A stretch of DNA of 64,000 nucleotides from Cytobacillus sp. NCCP-133 (GCF_026011715.1 NZ_BRVM01000002.1:124001-188000), one strand, 5' to 3'; counted from the stretch's first letter, positions 25,060 through 34,100 are shown. Numbers and translations: made by a program. Notes: a model not told the origin generated them from the letters alone.

Positions 25060-25710
25060 TCAGCCGAACATTGCTATTAAGCCTTCAAATGCAAAGTAAA
25101 CACCGAATCCAATCAGGGATAATCCGGACAGAATGGAGATGATGATAATTCCTTTGGAAGTGAGGAATTTGCGGAAGCCTGTGGTCAGCCCTGCTACAAA
25201 TAAATCCCAGAGCATAAGTCCCAGAAAAATCATTGAACTATATAAAAAGAGTTCAGCATTGCCGTAGGCAGCTGCCGTTTTGGCGAGAACCGATCCGTAA
25301 ATACCCAGCCAGAACAATATGGAAAGGGGACTCGAAATCGACATGATGAACCCTGAAAAAAAGCACTTGAACAACGAATCCTGGCTCCGAACATAGTTAA
25401 TGGAAATTTTATTCGCATTTATAATGCTTTCAAATCCTGTATATAACAGAATAAATCCACCAAACAGCCACAAAAAAATTTGAACAATGGGAGTGTCTAA
25501 AAATTGTACAAGACCTAGATAAACAATAAGCATATAAAAGGCGTCAGCAAGCATGGAGCCAACCCCAACAATCCACGCATGCCAAAATCCATTTTTTATC
25601 CCCTTTTCAAGCCTGACTGCATTAACTGGCCCGATTGGAGCTGCCAATGACAGTCCGAGAAATATATAACTTAAATAAATTCCAATACCCAAAAGTACCA
25701 CTCCGCCCAT
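25060..25710 (-). CDS. LysE-family amino-acid exporter
   Basis: A 216-residue inner-membrane protein with six predicted helices. The N-terminal LGLSLAAPIGPVNAVRLEKGIKNGFWHAWIVGVGSMLADAFYM is the diagnostic LysE/RhtB signature (PGP(V/N) region then D-x(n)-Y). It likely exports an amino acid or related compound; substrate cannot be deduced. It lies alone between the yhaQP exporter and the yhaO operon, in opposite orientation, and is not part of the B. subtilis order here, so may be a local insertion. Confidence 0.88.
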   Translation of the reverse strand: MGGVVLLGIGIYLSYIFLGLSLAAPIGPVNAVRLEKGIKNGFWHAWIVGVGSMLADAFYMLIVYLGLVQFLDTPIVQIFLWLFGGFILLYTGFESIINANKISINYVRSQDSLFKCFFSGFIMSISSPLSILFWLGIYGSVLAKTAAAYGNAELFLYSSMIFLGLMLWDLFVAGLTTGFRKFLTSKGIIIISILSGLSLIGFGVYFAFEGLIAMFG

Positions 25711-25908
25711 TTATTTTTTCCAAAGCCAGCCAACCAGCTCTTGAAAGAGTACTTGTACATTTTTATGCACTAGCTTCTAATGCTAAAACCGGATCGCCTA
25801 ATCCTAGGAAACTTTTAGGAAGAAGTTTGGCTGCTGAATTTGAATAGGAACGTGCATTCGCCTTTTAGATGGGTTAAAATGAAAGAAAAGGAATGAAAGG
25901 AAGTTCAC

Positions 25909-27132
25909 ATGAAAAAGGTAACATTTATTCATGCAGCTGATTTGCACCTGGATAGTCCAATGGCTGGATTGAAACATTTACCGTCAGCTATTTTTAAAGT
26001 ACTGCAGGAAAGTACGTTTACGGCATTTACCACCATTGTTGACGCGGCTATTTTTCATGCTGTTGATTTTGTTATTCTGGCCGGAGATTTATTTGATGGA
26101 GAAGACAGAAGCATAAGGGCGCAGACACGTTTTCGAAAAGAGATGCAGCGTCTTGCTGAAAAAGGAATTCCTGTTTTTGCGGTGCATGGCAATCATGACC
26201 ATATGGAGGGCCAATGGGTTCATATGCCTATGCCTCAAAATGTCCACGTATTTTCCCATGAAGTTGAAGTTTTTAAGCACACTGCTGAAAATGGTACATC
26301 AGTCCATCTATATGGCTTCAGCTATCCGAAGAGACATGTAGTGGAACGCATGATTGATCAATACACCAGGAAAAACGGAGCAGATTTGCATATTGGAATC
26401 CTGCATGGGCAGTTTGAAGGGAACAGTGACCATGATCAATATGCTCCGTTCCGGTTAAAGGATTTGCTTGGAAAGGACTTTGATTATTGGGCTCTGGGCC
26501 ATATACATAAACGTGAAAGCTTAAACCAGCAGCCGCCGATCATTTATCCAGGCAATATACAGGGACGTAATCGAAAAGAAACTGGGGCAAAAGGATGCTA
26601 TTTAGTGGAGCTGGGCAGTTCGAGTGCAAAGTTGGAGTTTATGGAAGCTTCAGCTGTCCTTTGGAATGAAGAGCAAATAGATGCTTCAAATGCGAAAAGT
26701 TATCATGATCTTTATGTACTGTGCAAAAGAATGCTGGAAGACAAGCGGCAAAACAGGAAGGGTACCATTTTAAATCTGGTGCTCAACAATGTCAGCCTGC
26801 CTGACCATGAAATGAAAGGCATCATAACTGGCGAACTGCTTGAATCCTTGCAGGAGGACGAAACAGAGGAAGAGCCATTCGTTTGGATTTCCAATCTTAC
26901 TGTGAATGAAAATAGAATGTGGGATAAAGAAAAACTTGCACATGAATCCGACTTTTTTAGTGAGCTTTTTAAGACTGCTGATCAATTTGCTGAAGATAGT
27001 GGTTGTACGCTGGCTTTGTATGCACATCCCCTGGCTAGAAGATATCTGGGAAATCTTTCTGAAGGTGAAAAACACAAAATTGCCGGGGAAGCTGAAGAGC
27101 TGCTGGTGAATCTTTTATACAAGAACCATTGA
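25909..27132 (+). CDS. yhaO: DNA repair exonuclease, YhaO (SbcD-like)
   Basis: A 407-residue calcineurin-type metallophosphoesterase of the SbcD/Mre11 group. Metal-binding motifs: HAADLHLD (8-15), AGDLFDGEDR (about 58), GNHD (about 95), GILHGQ (about 160) and GHIHKRE (about 200). The rest is the C-terminal capping region. It is followed by yhaN, an SbcC-like ATPase, with only a 31-base gap, so the pair probably forms a SbcCD/Mre11-Rad50-type nuclease complex acting on DNA ends. The ATG has AAAGGAAG upstream. Confidence 0.92.
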   Translation: MKKVTFIHAADLHLDSPMAGLKHLPSAIFKVLQESTFTAFTTIVDAAIFHAVDFVILAGDLFDGEDRSIRAQTRFRKEMQRLAEKGIPVFAVHGNHDHMEGQWVHMPMPQNVHVFSHEVEVFKHTAENGTSVHLYGFSYPKRHVVERMIDQYTRKNGADLHIGILHGQFEGNSDHDQYAPFRLKDLLGKDFDYWALGHIHKRESLNQQPPIIYPGNIQGRNRKETGAKGCYLVELGSSSAKLEFMEASAVLWNEEQIDASNAKSYHDLYVLCKRMLEDKRQNRKGTILNLVLNNVSLPDHEMKGIITGELLESLQEDETEEEPFVWISNLTVNENRMWDKEKLAHESDFFSELFKTADQFAEDSGCTLALYAHPLARRYLGNLSEGEKHKIAGEAEELLVNLLYKNH

Positions 27133-27163
27133 TTGCCCAGTTAGAATAAGAGGTGGTGGAAGA

Positions 27164-30163
27164 ATGAAAATTACTGATATACATATTTATGGATATGGGA
27201 AGTTAACCGATTTTAGTCTAACGGATATTCAATCCCTGCAAGTAATCTACGGTGAAAATGAAGCAGGCAAATCTACAATTATGTCTTTTATTCATAGCAT
27301 TTTATTTGGCTTTCCTACAAAAATTCAATCTGATCTAAGGTATGAGCCTAAAGAAGGAGCCAAATATGGCGGCAGGCTGACCGCAACTTTCCCTGATAAA
27401 GGGAATGCAGTGATAGAGCGAGTTAAAGGAAAAGCTTCGGGAGATGTCAGCGTCCTGCTTGAGGATGGAACAAGAGGAGGAGAAGAACTATTAAGCGAGC
27501 TTCTCCACCATATAGATAAAAGCATGTTTCAATCGATTTTTTCCTTTAATATTCATGGCTTGCAGAATGTGAATCAAGTGAAGGGAGAGGACTTAGGGAG
27601 ATATTTGTTTTCAGCAGGTTCGCTGGGGACTGACAAGCTGGTGACAGCTGAAATGGTCCTTCAAAAGGAATTGGAAAGCCGCTTTAAACCAAATGGAAAA
27701 AAGCCAACTTTAAATGTAAAGCTAAAAGAGCTGAAGCAGCTTCATTATGAGTTGAAGAAAGCGGAGCAGCAAAATGAGCAGTATTTTACATTGCTTTGTG
27801 AAAAGGAAAAACTGGAAAAGGATATTGAAAGATTGCACCAAGATTTGATGTATTCCCAGAAGGAGCTTTCCCGCATAAAAGAATGGCAGGAATTATCCCC
27901 GTTCATGTCGGAGGAACAAAAGCTGAAAAAGGAAAGGGAACAATATGCAGAGGTCTCATTTCCGGCAAAAGGGATGGCAGTCCTGGAAAAAATCGAAAAT
28001 CTGATGGATCCGCTAAAAGGGCGTAAAGCGAGCCTGGAAGCGAGAATAAGCGGAATTGAAATAGATCTTAAGAAGAATCAGCCAGATTATGAAATTCTCC
28101 GCAGCGAACCTCTTATCCATGCTGCATTAGAAGGGCTTCCATTGCTGGATAAGCTTAAACAAGAGGAAAGTGAATTATCAATAAAGATTGGAAATCTTTC
28201 TGAAGAAATCTTAAATCTTCAGGAAAGACTTCATTTTCAAATTGAAGAATCACAGCTAAAGCAAATTGACACAAGCGTCTTTATGAAGGATAAGATTAAT
28301 CATGCACAAAAGCGCCAAAACAGCCTTCATACAAAGAAGCAGGAACTGGATGAGCGCTTTAACGAAGAGAAGTCAGACTTGGAGGCAATCGAACAGAAGA
28401 TAGCTGAATTGAAGAAGCAGCTTCTGACTGAAGCGGAACGTTCTGCAATCAAAGCAGAATTAAATCGGTCAGCTGATAGGCATATGCTTGAAAAAGAATG
28501 GCAGGATACACAAGATAGGCTTCTATTTCTTCAAAAAGCAGAGGAAAAAGAACGGAAAAATAAAGAAGAAAAAAGATATCAGGAAAAAAGGCAGCTTTTG
28601 GTTTTTGGCATTCTTTTTGCAGCTTTATTCGGCTGGGGGCTATGGAGTCAAACATGGATTCTTGCCTTTGCAGGTTTGTTTGGTACTGCCTTTTGTGTTT
28701 TCATGGCGATTAAGAAACAGCCGCAGACGAATGCCGGCTTCATTCAAGAAGAAATAAAAGCTTTGGCTAAAAAAGAAAGCTTGCTTCTTGAAAAATTGAA
28801 GCAGCCTGATAATCAGTTTGCATCAAACCTTGAGGCGAAGCTTCAAAGAGACAGTCAACTTCAAAACCAGCTGCGCCATTATCATTTTCAGCTGGAACAG
28901 TCGACTGAAAAATATGAAAAAGTGATTACAGCTTTTGAAAAATGGGAGAAGGAATCTGCCGATCTGGAGGAGGAATTGCTTCATTTTGGAAGACAGCTAT
29001 TACTGCCTGCAGACATATCAAAAGCCCATTTGGGAGAAGCTTTTGGACTTATTGAACAGCTTAAATCCCTTTTCAGAGAAAAGAAATATGCAACGGAGAG
29101 AAAGGTAGCAGCTGAGAAGGCAAAAAATGAGAGACTTCATATTCTTCATCAGCTAAAAGGCCTGCTGGATGATGAACCTGGAAATGTTCAGGAAATCGCC
29201 TATCAGTTGAAGAAAAAGCTAAAGGAGGAGATGGAAAATCATATCAAGCTTTGTGAAAGGGAAGCCAAGCTAAATGAGCTAAAAGTCGAATACAGTACTG
29301 TTCTTGCCGAACTAAATCACTATGAAAAAGAGTATGAGGAACAGCTTGCTCTTGCCGGAACAGAAACTGCTGACGAGTATCGGAAAAAGGCTCTAGCAGC
29401 AGAGAAATTAGCTGATCTTGATGAGCAGATTAAACAAATTACAAAGCAAATCAATATGTACACCTTCTCGCAAGAGGAGATTGATCGATACTCAAATTTA
29501 AATGCACCCGAAATAGCCATTCAAGCCCGTACAGAAGAAATAAATAAACTTCAGGGCAAAATTCCCTCTTTGCAAAGCGAGCTTGCAGAGGTGAAATACG
29601 AACTTCACCTGCTTGAAGAGGGAGGGACATATGCTGAACTGCTTCATAAATTTGTCCTATTAAAAGCTGAGTTCGAGGAAGAAGCAAGGGAATGGGCTAA
29701 ATATGCAGCTGCAAAGGATATACTAGAAAAAACCATCAGTACCTTTAAAAATGAGCGCATGCCTAAGATGCTGAAACAAGCTGAAGAATTTCTTTCTTCC
29801 TTAACAAAGGGCAACTATGTCCGCATTTTTCCTAAAGAGGAAGGGAGCGGCTTTCTCATTGAAAGCAGGACTGGTGCCGTTTTTGAAGCAAAAGAGCTAA
29901 GCCAGGCAACTGCTGAACAGATATATGTTTCCTTTAGGCTTGCGCTGGCTTTGACGATTTATGGTAAATATCCATTTCCCATTATTATTGATGACAGCTT
30001 TGTTAACTTTGACCATCTCCGTACCGAAAGAATGATTAGCCTGTTGAGGAATCTTCCTGGCCGGCAAGTATTATTTTTTACTTGCCATAAACACCTTCTG
30101 CCCTACTTTCAGGAAGAACAAATACAGTCTGTCAGCAAGGAAAAGCTGTCTGTACAACTATGA
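27164..30163 (+). CDS. yhaN: AAA ATPase YhaN (SbcC/Rad50-like)
   Basis: A 999-residue SMC-like ATPase. Walker A is GENEAGKST (about 31-39). Long coiled-coil arms span about 185-465 and 520-860. A pair of hydrophobic segments lies at about 478-517 (LLVFGILFAALFGWGLW, then ILAFAGLFGTAFCVFM), which is unusual for SbcC and typical for YhaN, and suggests membrane attachment at the hinge. The C-terminal Walker B/D-loop is FPIIIDDSFVNFDHLR, with signature ELSQATAEQIYVSFRLALAL. Probable partner of YhaO. Terminator follows. Confidence 0.92.
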   Translation: MKITDIHIYGYGKLTDFSLTDIQSLQVIYGENEAGKSTIMSFIHSILFGFPTKIQSDLRYEPKEGAKYGGRLTATFPDKGNAVIERVKGKASGDVSVLLEDGTRGGEELLSELLHHIDKSMFQSIFSFNIHGLQNVNQVKGEDLGRYLFSAGSLGTDKLVTAEMVLQKELESRFKPNGKKPTLNVKLKELKQLHYELKKAEQQNEQYFTLLCEKEKLEKDIERLHQDLMYSQKELSRIKEWQELSPFMSEEQKLKKEREQYAEVSFPAKGMAVLEKIENLMDPLKGRKASLEARISGIEIDLKKNQPDYEILRSEPLIHAALEGLPLLDKLKQEESELSIKIGNLSEEILNLQERLHFQIEESQLKQIDTSVFMKDKINHAQKRQNSLHTKKQELDERFNEEKSDLEAIEQKIAELKKQLLTEAERSAIKAELNRSADRHMLEKEWQDTQDRLLFLQKAEEKERKNKEEKRYQEKRQLLVFGILFAALFGWGLWSQTWILAFAGLFGTAFCVFMAIKKQPQTNAGFIQEEIKALAKKESLLLEKLKQPDNQFASNLEAKLQRDSQLQNQLRHYHFQLEQSTEKYEKVITAFEKWEKESADLEEELLHFGRQLLLPADISKAHLGEAFGLIEQLKSLFREKKYATERKVAAEKAKNERLHILHQLKGLLDDEPGNVQEIAYQLKKKLKEEMENHIKLCEREAKLNELKVEYSTVLAELNHYEKEYEEQLALAGTETADEYRKKALAAEKLADLDEQIKQITKQINMYTFSQEEIDRYSNLNAPEIAIQARTEEINKLQGKIPSLQSELAEVKYELHLLEEGGTYAELLHKFVLLKAEFEEEAREWAKYAAAKDILEKTISTFKNERMPKMLKQAEEFLSSLTKGNYVRIFPKEEGSGFLIESRTGAVFEAKELSQATAEQIYVSFRLALALTIYGKYPFPIIIDDSFVNFDHLRTERMISLLRNLPGRQVLFFTCHKHLLPYFQEEQIQSVSKEKLSVQL

Positions 30164-30180
30164 CAGGCAGCTTTTTATTT
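30142..30180 (+). terminator. Terminator after yhaN
   Basis: AAGCTGTCTGT pairs with ACAGGCAGCTT (one G-T pair), followed by TTTATTTT. Confidence 0.85.
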
Positions 30181-30400
30181 TAGGTTTATTAAGTAAGACA
30201 GGGTGACCAAATGCTATACTTTCGGAACACCTGCTTCATCCATGTGTTAACAGCAAAATGGCAGAGATAAGTTTAGGAGCGAAAAGGATGTGTATGATAT
30301 ACTAGTTTAAAAGAATTGCATGTTTGGAAAGGTTACACAGAAACAATCTAATATTTTGGACCTTTTTAAACAACCTCTTGAAGGGAGAGTCGGTGCACGT

Positions 30401-31345
30401 ATGTCCAAAGGAATTGTTTATTACGAAGTAGGAGAGCAAATTGAACTTTTTTTACTTATTAAAAATGCAACCAAAGGCGTTGCAAGCAATGGAAAGCCGT
30501 TCTTGACACTTATTTTCCAGGACCAGAGCGGGGAAATCGAAGCAAAACTCTGGGATGTCTCAGATGAAGATGCAAAGAACTACAGTCCGGAAACCATTGT
30601 AAAAGTGGCAGGGGATATTTTAAATTATCGTGGACGCAATCAGCTAAGAATCCGCCAAATTCGGCCGGCTTCACCGACAGATCCGGTTAAACTGGCAGAT
30701 TTCCTTGAGACAGCGCCATTAAGTACAGATGAAATGATGAGTAAAGTCACTCAATATATATTCGAAATGAAAAACCCCAATATTCAAAGAATCACTCGGC
30801 ATCTTTTGAAAAAACACCAAAAGGATTTTCTTGAATATCCGGCGGCTACCAAGAATCATCATGAGTTTGTTTCAGGCCTGGCGTATCACGTCGTATCTAT
30901 GCTTGATTTGGCTAAAGCGATTGCCAGCCTTTATCAAACCCTTGATAAAGACTTGTTATATGCAGGAGTCATTTTGCATGATCTTGGAAAAATAACGGAG
31001 CTTTCTGGCCCAATTTCAACATCCTATACGATTAAAGGAAATCTGTTAGGCCATATTACGATTATGATTAATGAGATTGGAAAAGCAGCAGAGGAACTCG
31101 GGATCGACGGTGAAGAAGTTATGATCCTGCAGCACTTGGTTCTATCCCATCACGGCAAGGCTGAATGGGGCAGTCCCAAACCGCCTCTTATTAAAGAAGC
31201 TGAAATTCTTCACTATATTGATAATATAGATGCGAAAATGAATATGCTGGATCGGGCACTTGACAGGATTAAACCAGGAGAATATACAGAGAGGGTATTT
31301 GCTCTGGATAACCGTTCATTTTATAAACCAGCATTCCATAAATAA
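30401..31345 (+). CDS. yhaM: 3'-5' exoribonuclease YhaM
   Basis: A 314-residue exoribonuclease with an N-terminal OB-fold (about 15-95, [35 protein letters not shown]) and an HD hydrolase domain (about 155-300) with [20 protein letters not shown] and [13 protein letters not shown] metal sites. YhaM trims RNA 3' ends in Bacillus and was also tied to DNA replication in B. subtilis. The ATG at 30401 gives exactly the length of B. subtilis YhaM and a GGGAGAG site upstream; the frame is open to 30320, but that extension does not match the family. Confidence 0.9.
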   Translation: MSKGIVYYEVGEQIELFLLIKNATKGVASNGKPFLTLIFQDQSGEIEAKLWDVSDEDAKNYSPETIVKVAGDILNYRGRNQLRIRQIRPASPTDPVKLADFLETAPLSTDEMMSKVTQYIFEMKNPNIQRITRHLLKKHQKDFLEYPAATKNHHEFVSGLAYHVVSMLDLAKAIASLYQTLDKDLLYAGVILHDLGKITELSGPISTSYTIKGNLLGHITIMINEIGKAAEELGIDGEEVMILQHLVLSHHGKAEWGSPKPPLIKEAEILHYIDNIDAKMNMLDRALDRIKPGEYTERVFALDNRSFYKPAFHK

Positions 31346-31385
31346 AAGCCAGCTGCCTATCCCATTTGGGAAAGGTGGCTTTTTA
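31345..31385 (+). terminator. Terminator after yhaM
   Basis: AAAGCCA...TCCC pairs with GGGA...TGGCTTT through an interrupted stem and is followed by TTTTATT. Confidence 0.75.
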
Positions 31386-31468
31386 TTGGTATCTAAACAT
31401 ATTTCCTTAGTACAAGCATACATTTTATAGTACCTGGACAAACATTTAATAGAAAGAGGGGAAAAATA

Positions 31469-31654
31469 ATGATTCCATTTTGGGTATATTTTATAGCAGC
31501 CGGAATCGTTGTAAGTGCATATATGGCCGTTAAGACGGGCAGGGAAGAGAAAAAAGTGGAAAATGACAGCATTGAACGCGAAGGTGAAATCTATATGAAG
31601 CGCCTGGAACGGGAAAAGGAAGAGCGAAAAGCTGCACAGCAATCCGCAGGGTGA
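31469..31654 (+). CDS. yhaL: Sporulation protein YhaL
   Basis: A 61-residue protein: one N-terminal TM helix (IPFWVYFIAAGIVVSAYMAV), then a charged helix (REEKKVENDSIEREGEIYMKRLEREKEERK). Length and sequence match B. subtilis YhaL, a sporulation-associated membrane protein next to prsA. The strong GAAAGAGGGG site lies 8-15 nt before the ATG. A perfect hairpin separates it from convergent prsA. Confidence 0.85.
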   Translation: MIPFWVYFIAAGIVVSAYMAVKTGREEKKVENDSIEREGEIYMKRLEREKEERKAAQQSAG

Positions 31655-31666
31655 AGAGCTGATCAA

Positions 31667-31699
31667 CGAAATGGGTCTCCATATCGGAGACCCATTTCG
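31667..31699. terminator. Bidirectional terminator between yhaL and prsA
   Basis: A 14-bp near-perfect stem (CGAAATGGGTCTCC / GGAGACCCATTTCG) around ATATC. T-runs are short on both strands. Confidence 0.85.
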
Positions 31700-31712
31700 T
31701 TTAGGCAGGTAA

Positions 31713-32597
31713 TTATTTTTCTTCCGTTCCTGTTTCAGCTTCAGGTTCTTTAAGAATGCCTTTAAGCTCTTTATCTTTAATGTCAACATCAGCAGCCTTT
31801 AATTCTCGTTCCATTGCCTGCTGTATTTTCTCGCCATCGAGCTTGGACACTTTAACTTGATATTCCATTTCTTTTTTCATTTCTTCAAATGGTTTTTTCT
31901 CTTTTTTCTCTATTACTTGGATGATGTGGAAGCCGTGCTCAGATTTGACTGGCTCGCTGATTTCATTTACATCAAGGGCATAGGCAGCTTCTTCGAATTC
32001 AGGAACCATTTGGCCTGGGCCAAACCATCCGAGGTCCCCACCGTTTGCTGCAGATCCAGGATCTGTTGAGTATTCTTTTGCCAGGTCTTCAAATTTTCCG
32101 CCTTCATCAAGCTTTTTCTTCACTTCGCTGGCAGTCTTTTCATCTTTAACAAGGATATGACGGGCCTTAATTTCAGGCTTGTAATGATCGTAGTATTCTT
32201 TTACTTCTTCTTCTGTTGCTTCGATATCCTTAATGGCAGCTTTTTCTTGGAGGAGGCCAGTTCTGAAGGTTTCTTTTAGATCTTCTTCATCTTTATAGCC
32301 ATACTGCATAAGCGCCATTTCAAAGTTAGCGCCAAGCTGCTGCTTCAATTCATCTATTTTCTGGTTTAATTCTTCATCCGTTATTTCATATTTATCAGCA
32401 AGGACCTTTTCATAAATAAGCTCTTGAAGCGCCTGTTCACCGTATTTATCCTTCATCGCTTCATAAAGCTCGTCCTTCGTAATGTTTCCTGCCTTTGTTT
32501 CAACGACAACATCACCTGACTCACCGCCAGCATTGCTGCATGCGCTTAATCCAATCACTCCAGCTGCAATGGAGAGCGATAGCATCCATTTCTTCAT
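31713..32597 (-). CDS. prsA: PrsA, foldase lipoprotein (parvulin-type prolyl isomerase)
   Basis: A 294-residue extracytoplasmic lipoprotein that folds secreted proteins at the outer face of the membrane. Signal peptide MKKWMLSLSIAAGVIGLSAC with lipobox LSAC (Cys 20), an N-terminal chaperone domain, a PpiC/parvulin domain (about 138-228: KARHILVKDEKTASEVKKKL...GSAANGGDLGWFGPGQMVPEFEEAAYALDVNEISEPVKSEHGFHIIQV), and an acidic C-tail. The ATG at 32597 was chosen for the signal peptide and AGGAGTG upstream; the frame stays open 35 codons further, through the leader. Essential in B. subtilis. Confidence 0.95.
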   Translation of the reverse strand: MKKWMLSLSIAAGVIGLSACSNAGGESGDVVVETKAGNITKDELYEAMKDKYGEQALQELIYEKVLADKYEITDEELNQKIDELKQQLGANFEMALMQYGYKDEEDLKETFRTGLLQEKAAIKDIEATEEEVKEYYDHYKPEIKARHILVKDEKTASEVKKKLDEGGKFEDLAKEYSTDPGSAANGGDLGWFGPGQMVPEFEEAAYALDVNEISEPVKSEHGFHIIQVIEKKEKKPFEEMKKEMEYQVKVSKLDGEKIQQAMERELKAADVDIKDKELKGILKEPEAETGTEEK

Positions 32598-32724
32598 GTT
32601 GAACACTCCTAAGTTTTTTTTCAGGGCCCTGTAAAATTTGCCTGTTGATGATTCTTCTCTCATCAAGTTGCAAAAATCGAAAATTCCGCCTTCACAGAGC
32701 ATTTTTTATTTAATCATATTCACT

Positions 32725-32752
32725 ACTATACCATAAATGTAAAAAATAACAA
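32725..32752 (-). promoter_or_regulatory. Candidate sigma-A promoter of prsA
   Basis: TTGTTA (32752-32747) and an extended TGG-TATAGT (32733-32725) on the minus strand, 16 nt apart, giving a leader of about 120 nt. Confidence 0.5.
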
Positions 32753-32974
32753 AAGCAGAAGAGCACCTTAGATGGATACATATCCGATATGGTTTTTAAA
32801 AATTCTGGGTATTTGCCCATCCCATTTCGTCCCTTTGTACATATGATACATGGAAACCCTCTGATAAGAGGTTTCAAGCAGCCTAAAAAAATTGTGGCAG
32901 CCGGGTTAAAAGCCTAGCCCACAAAAGAGGCGAATGAATAGGATATGGTAGCAACCTGAAGGGGAGGTGTTATC

Positions 32975-33058
32975 ATGGGTGCTGGATACGGCGGAGGTTT
33001 CGCGTTAATCGTTGTATTGTTCATTTTATTAATCATTGTAGGAGCTGCGTGGCTGTAA
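32975..33058 (+). CDS. YjcZ-family sporulation miniprotein (27 aa)
   Basis: A 27-residue protein, MGAGYGGGFALIVVLFILLI followed by IVGAAWL. It has a Gly-rich head and one TM helix, as in the YjcZ/SscA-type spore membrane miniproteins of Bacillus. An excellent GGGGAGGTG ribosome-binding site lies a few bases before the ATG. It is the first of two tandem copies; a GGCCC / GGGCC hairpin follows. Expression in the mother cell or forespore during sporulation is expected from the family. Confidence 0.85.
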   Translation: MGAGYGGGFALIVVLFILLIIVGAAWL

Positions 33059-33070
33059 TTTTTAGAGAGG

Positions 33071-33094
33071 TATAAGGCCCTAGAAGGGGCCTTA
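33071..33094 (+). terminator. Hairpin between the two YjcZ-type genes
   Basis: ATAAGGCCC pairs with GGGCCTTAT around TAGAAG. There is no T-run, so attenuation or mRNA processing is as likely as termination. Confidence 0.5.
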
Positions 33095-33121
33095 TGCCAG
33101 AATTTGAAAGGAGGATCCTAT

Positions 33122-33214
33122 ATGTCTGGAGGACATGGATGCGGCGGAGGTTTCGCTTTAATTGTGGTGCTGTTTATTTTGTTAATCATCATTGGAGCAT
33201 CTTGGCTTTATTAA
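33122..33214 (+). CDS. YjcZ-family sporulation miniprotein (30 aa)
   Basis: A 30-residue paralogue of the preceding gene: MSGGHGCGGGFALIVVLFIL then LIIIGASWLY. GGFALIVVLFILLI is identical in both copies, and the head differs (HGCGG versus AGYGG), so the pair is a tandem duplication. GAAAGGAGG lies before the ATG. One TM helix, Gly-rich head, one Cys. Followed by a strong terminator. Confidence 0.85.
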   Translation: MSGGHGCGGGFALIVVLFILLIIIGASWLY

Positions 33215-33240
33215 GCCTTTAAATAACAATTGTTAATATA

Positions 33241-33277
33241 AAAAAGCGGCGGAAATGTTTCCGCCGCTTTTGCTTTT
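33241..33277 (+). terminator. Terminator after the YjcZ-type pair
   Basis: AAAGCGGCGGAAA pairs with TTTCCGCCGCTTT around a 2-3-nt loop, then TGCTTTTT. Confidence 0.9.
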
Positions 33278-33329
33278 TAAGGAATTTTTATTTAGAAGAA
33301 GCAAGTAATTTTGTGGAAAAGTTGCTTGC

Positions 33330-33592
33330 TTACAGCTTCAGCGCCCAGCTAAGCTTTCATTCAAAATAGCATCCTTTGATATCTTGCTCGAAGCATGAGA
33401 TCTAAGGGTTCGAGCAGTTTGGGTCATAAGCAAAATACCAATTACTTCCGAAGTCAGGACAAAGAACGTTTCAACAGCGATACATCACCCGACCAAAGCT
33501 CTATTTGGGCATTTTCCTGTCTTATGCCTTCCTGACTTGCACTTAATGTGCTGAAGCTGATGTTCATTAATTCTAGGCGCTTCCGCTTTTGA
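33330..33592. repeat. Degenerate mosaic copy of a dispersed repeat
   Basis: No gene is supported. CAGCGCCCAGC, GGTCATAAGC, GTCTTATGCC and CTAGGCGCTTCC modules are shared, in order, with the repeat at 33922-34100 and with the inverse copy at 46958-47219. It appears to be an old, rearranged member of the same family. Confidence 0.45.
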
Positions 33593-33593
33593 T

Positions 33594-33773
33594 TTATGCA
33601 TACAAAATTTCTACAAAGGAAGATATAAGCAGTATGGTAACAAGAATGTTAATGGTTCTAAATACTTTTGGCTGCCGTTCCTCAGGAATCTCTCTTTGGA
33701 GACAAAGCGAATTTGTCATCTTGTTGATATAAAATAAAATAAAAACGGCAAAAATAATAAAGATGGAGATCAT
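33594..33773 (-). CDS. Small two-helix membrane peptide (59 aa), unknown
   Basis: A 59-codon frame with AAGGAGGG eight to nine nt before its ATG. The product has two hydrophobic helices (ISIFIIFAVFILFYI at 2-16, and INILVTILLISSFVEILYA at 41-59) joined by a polar, basic linker. No family was recognised. It lies in a gene-poor, repeat-rich stretch between the YjcZ pair and the DUF3267-like gene. Coding is likely from ribosome-binding site and hydrophobic pattern, but not proven. Confidence 0.55.
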   Translation of the reverse strand: MISIFIIFAVFILFYINKMTNSLCLQREIPEERQPKVFRTINILVTILLISSFVEILYA

Positions 33774-33921
33774 CCAAGATTCCCTCCTTGGGCAGTCATT
33801 GTGTTTTGTCTGTTATTTACAATAACAAAAATCACAAAAAAAAGATAGTATAAAAGATTGCCTGTGAAAAAAGCAAAAGGTATGTAAAGGTATCCTTTTA
33901 TTAAAGATCAGAAAGGTACCT

Positions 33922-34100
33922 TTTGAACTTAGAGATCTGTCTAGCGCAAGCAGCCTAGCTCGAGGTCATAAGCCGATTTCTTCCAGAAGGAAATACGCCT
34001 TCTTACAGGAATCGTCTTATGCCTGTCGTCCCTGGGCAGTCGCCTCCACATTTCAGTTTGTCTAGTTGCGGCTCCTAGGGACTCGGGGTCCGCAGGACAA
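33922..34100. repeat. Dispersed repeat, plus orientation
   Basis: Starts TTGAACTTAGAGATCTGTCT, carries GCGCAAGCAGCC and GAGGTCATAAGC, then CTTATGCCTGTCGTCCCTGG and GTTGCGGCTCCTAGGGACTC. Long stretches match the reverse complement of 46958-47219. The next 200 bases (34100-34304) are also intergenic and hold no supported gene; they include AGCGGCAGCTG and GGACAAGG-rich GC pieces that look like further repeat-derived sequence. Confidence 0.7.

Noticed and set aside
30320-30400. 27-codon N-terminal extension of YhaM
   Set aside because: It does not match the family, and the ATG at 30401 gives the family's usual 314 residues.
33240-33277. Long inverted repeat considered as a mobile-element end
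   Set aside because: It has the loop size and T-run of an ordinary terminator directly after the YjcZ pair.
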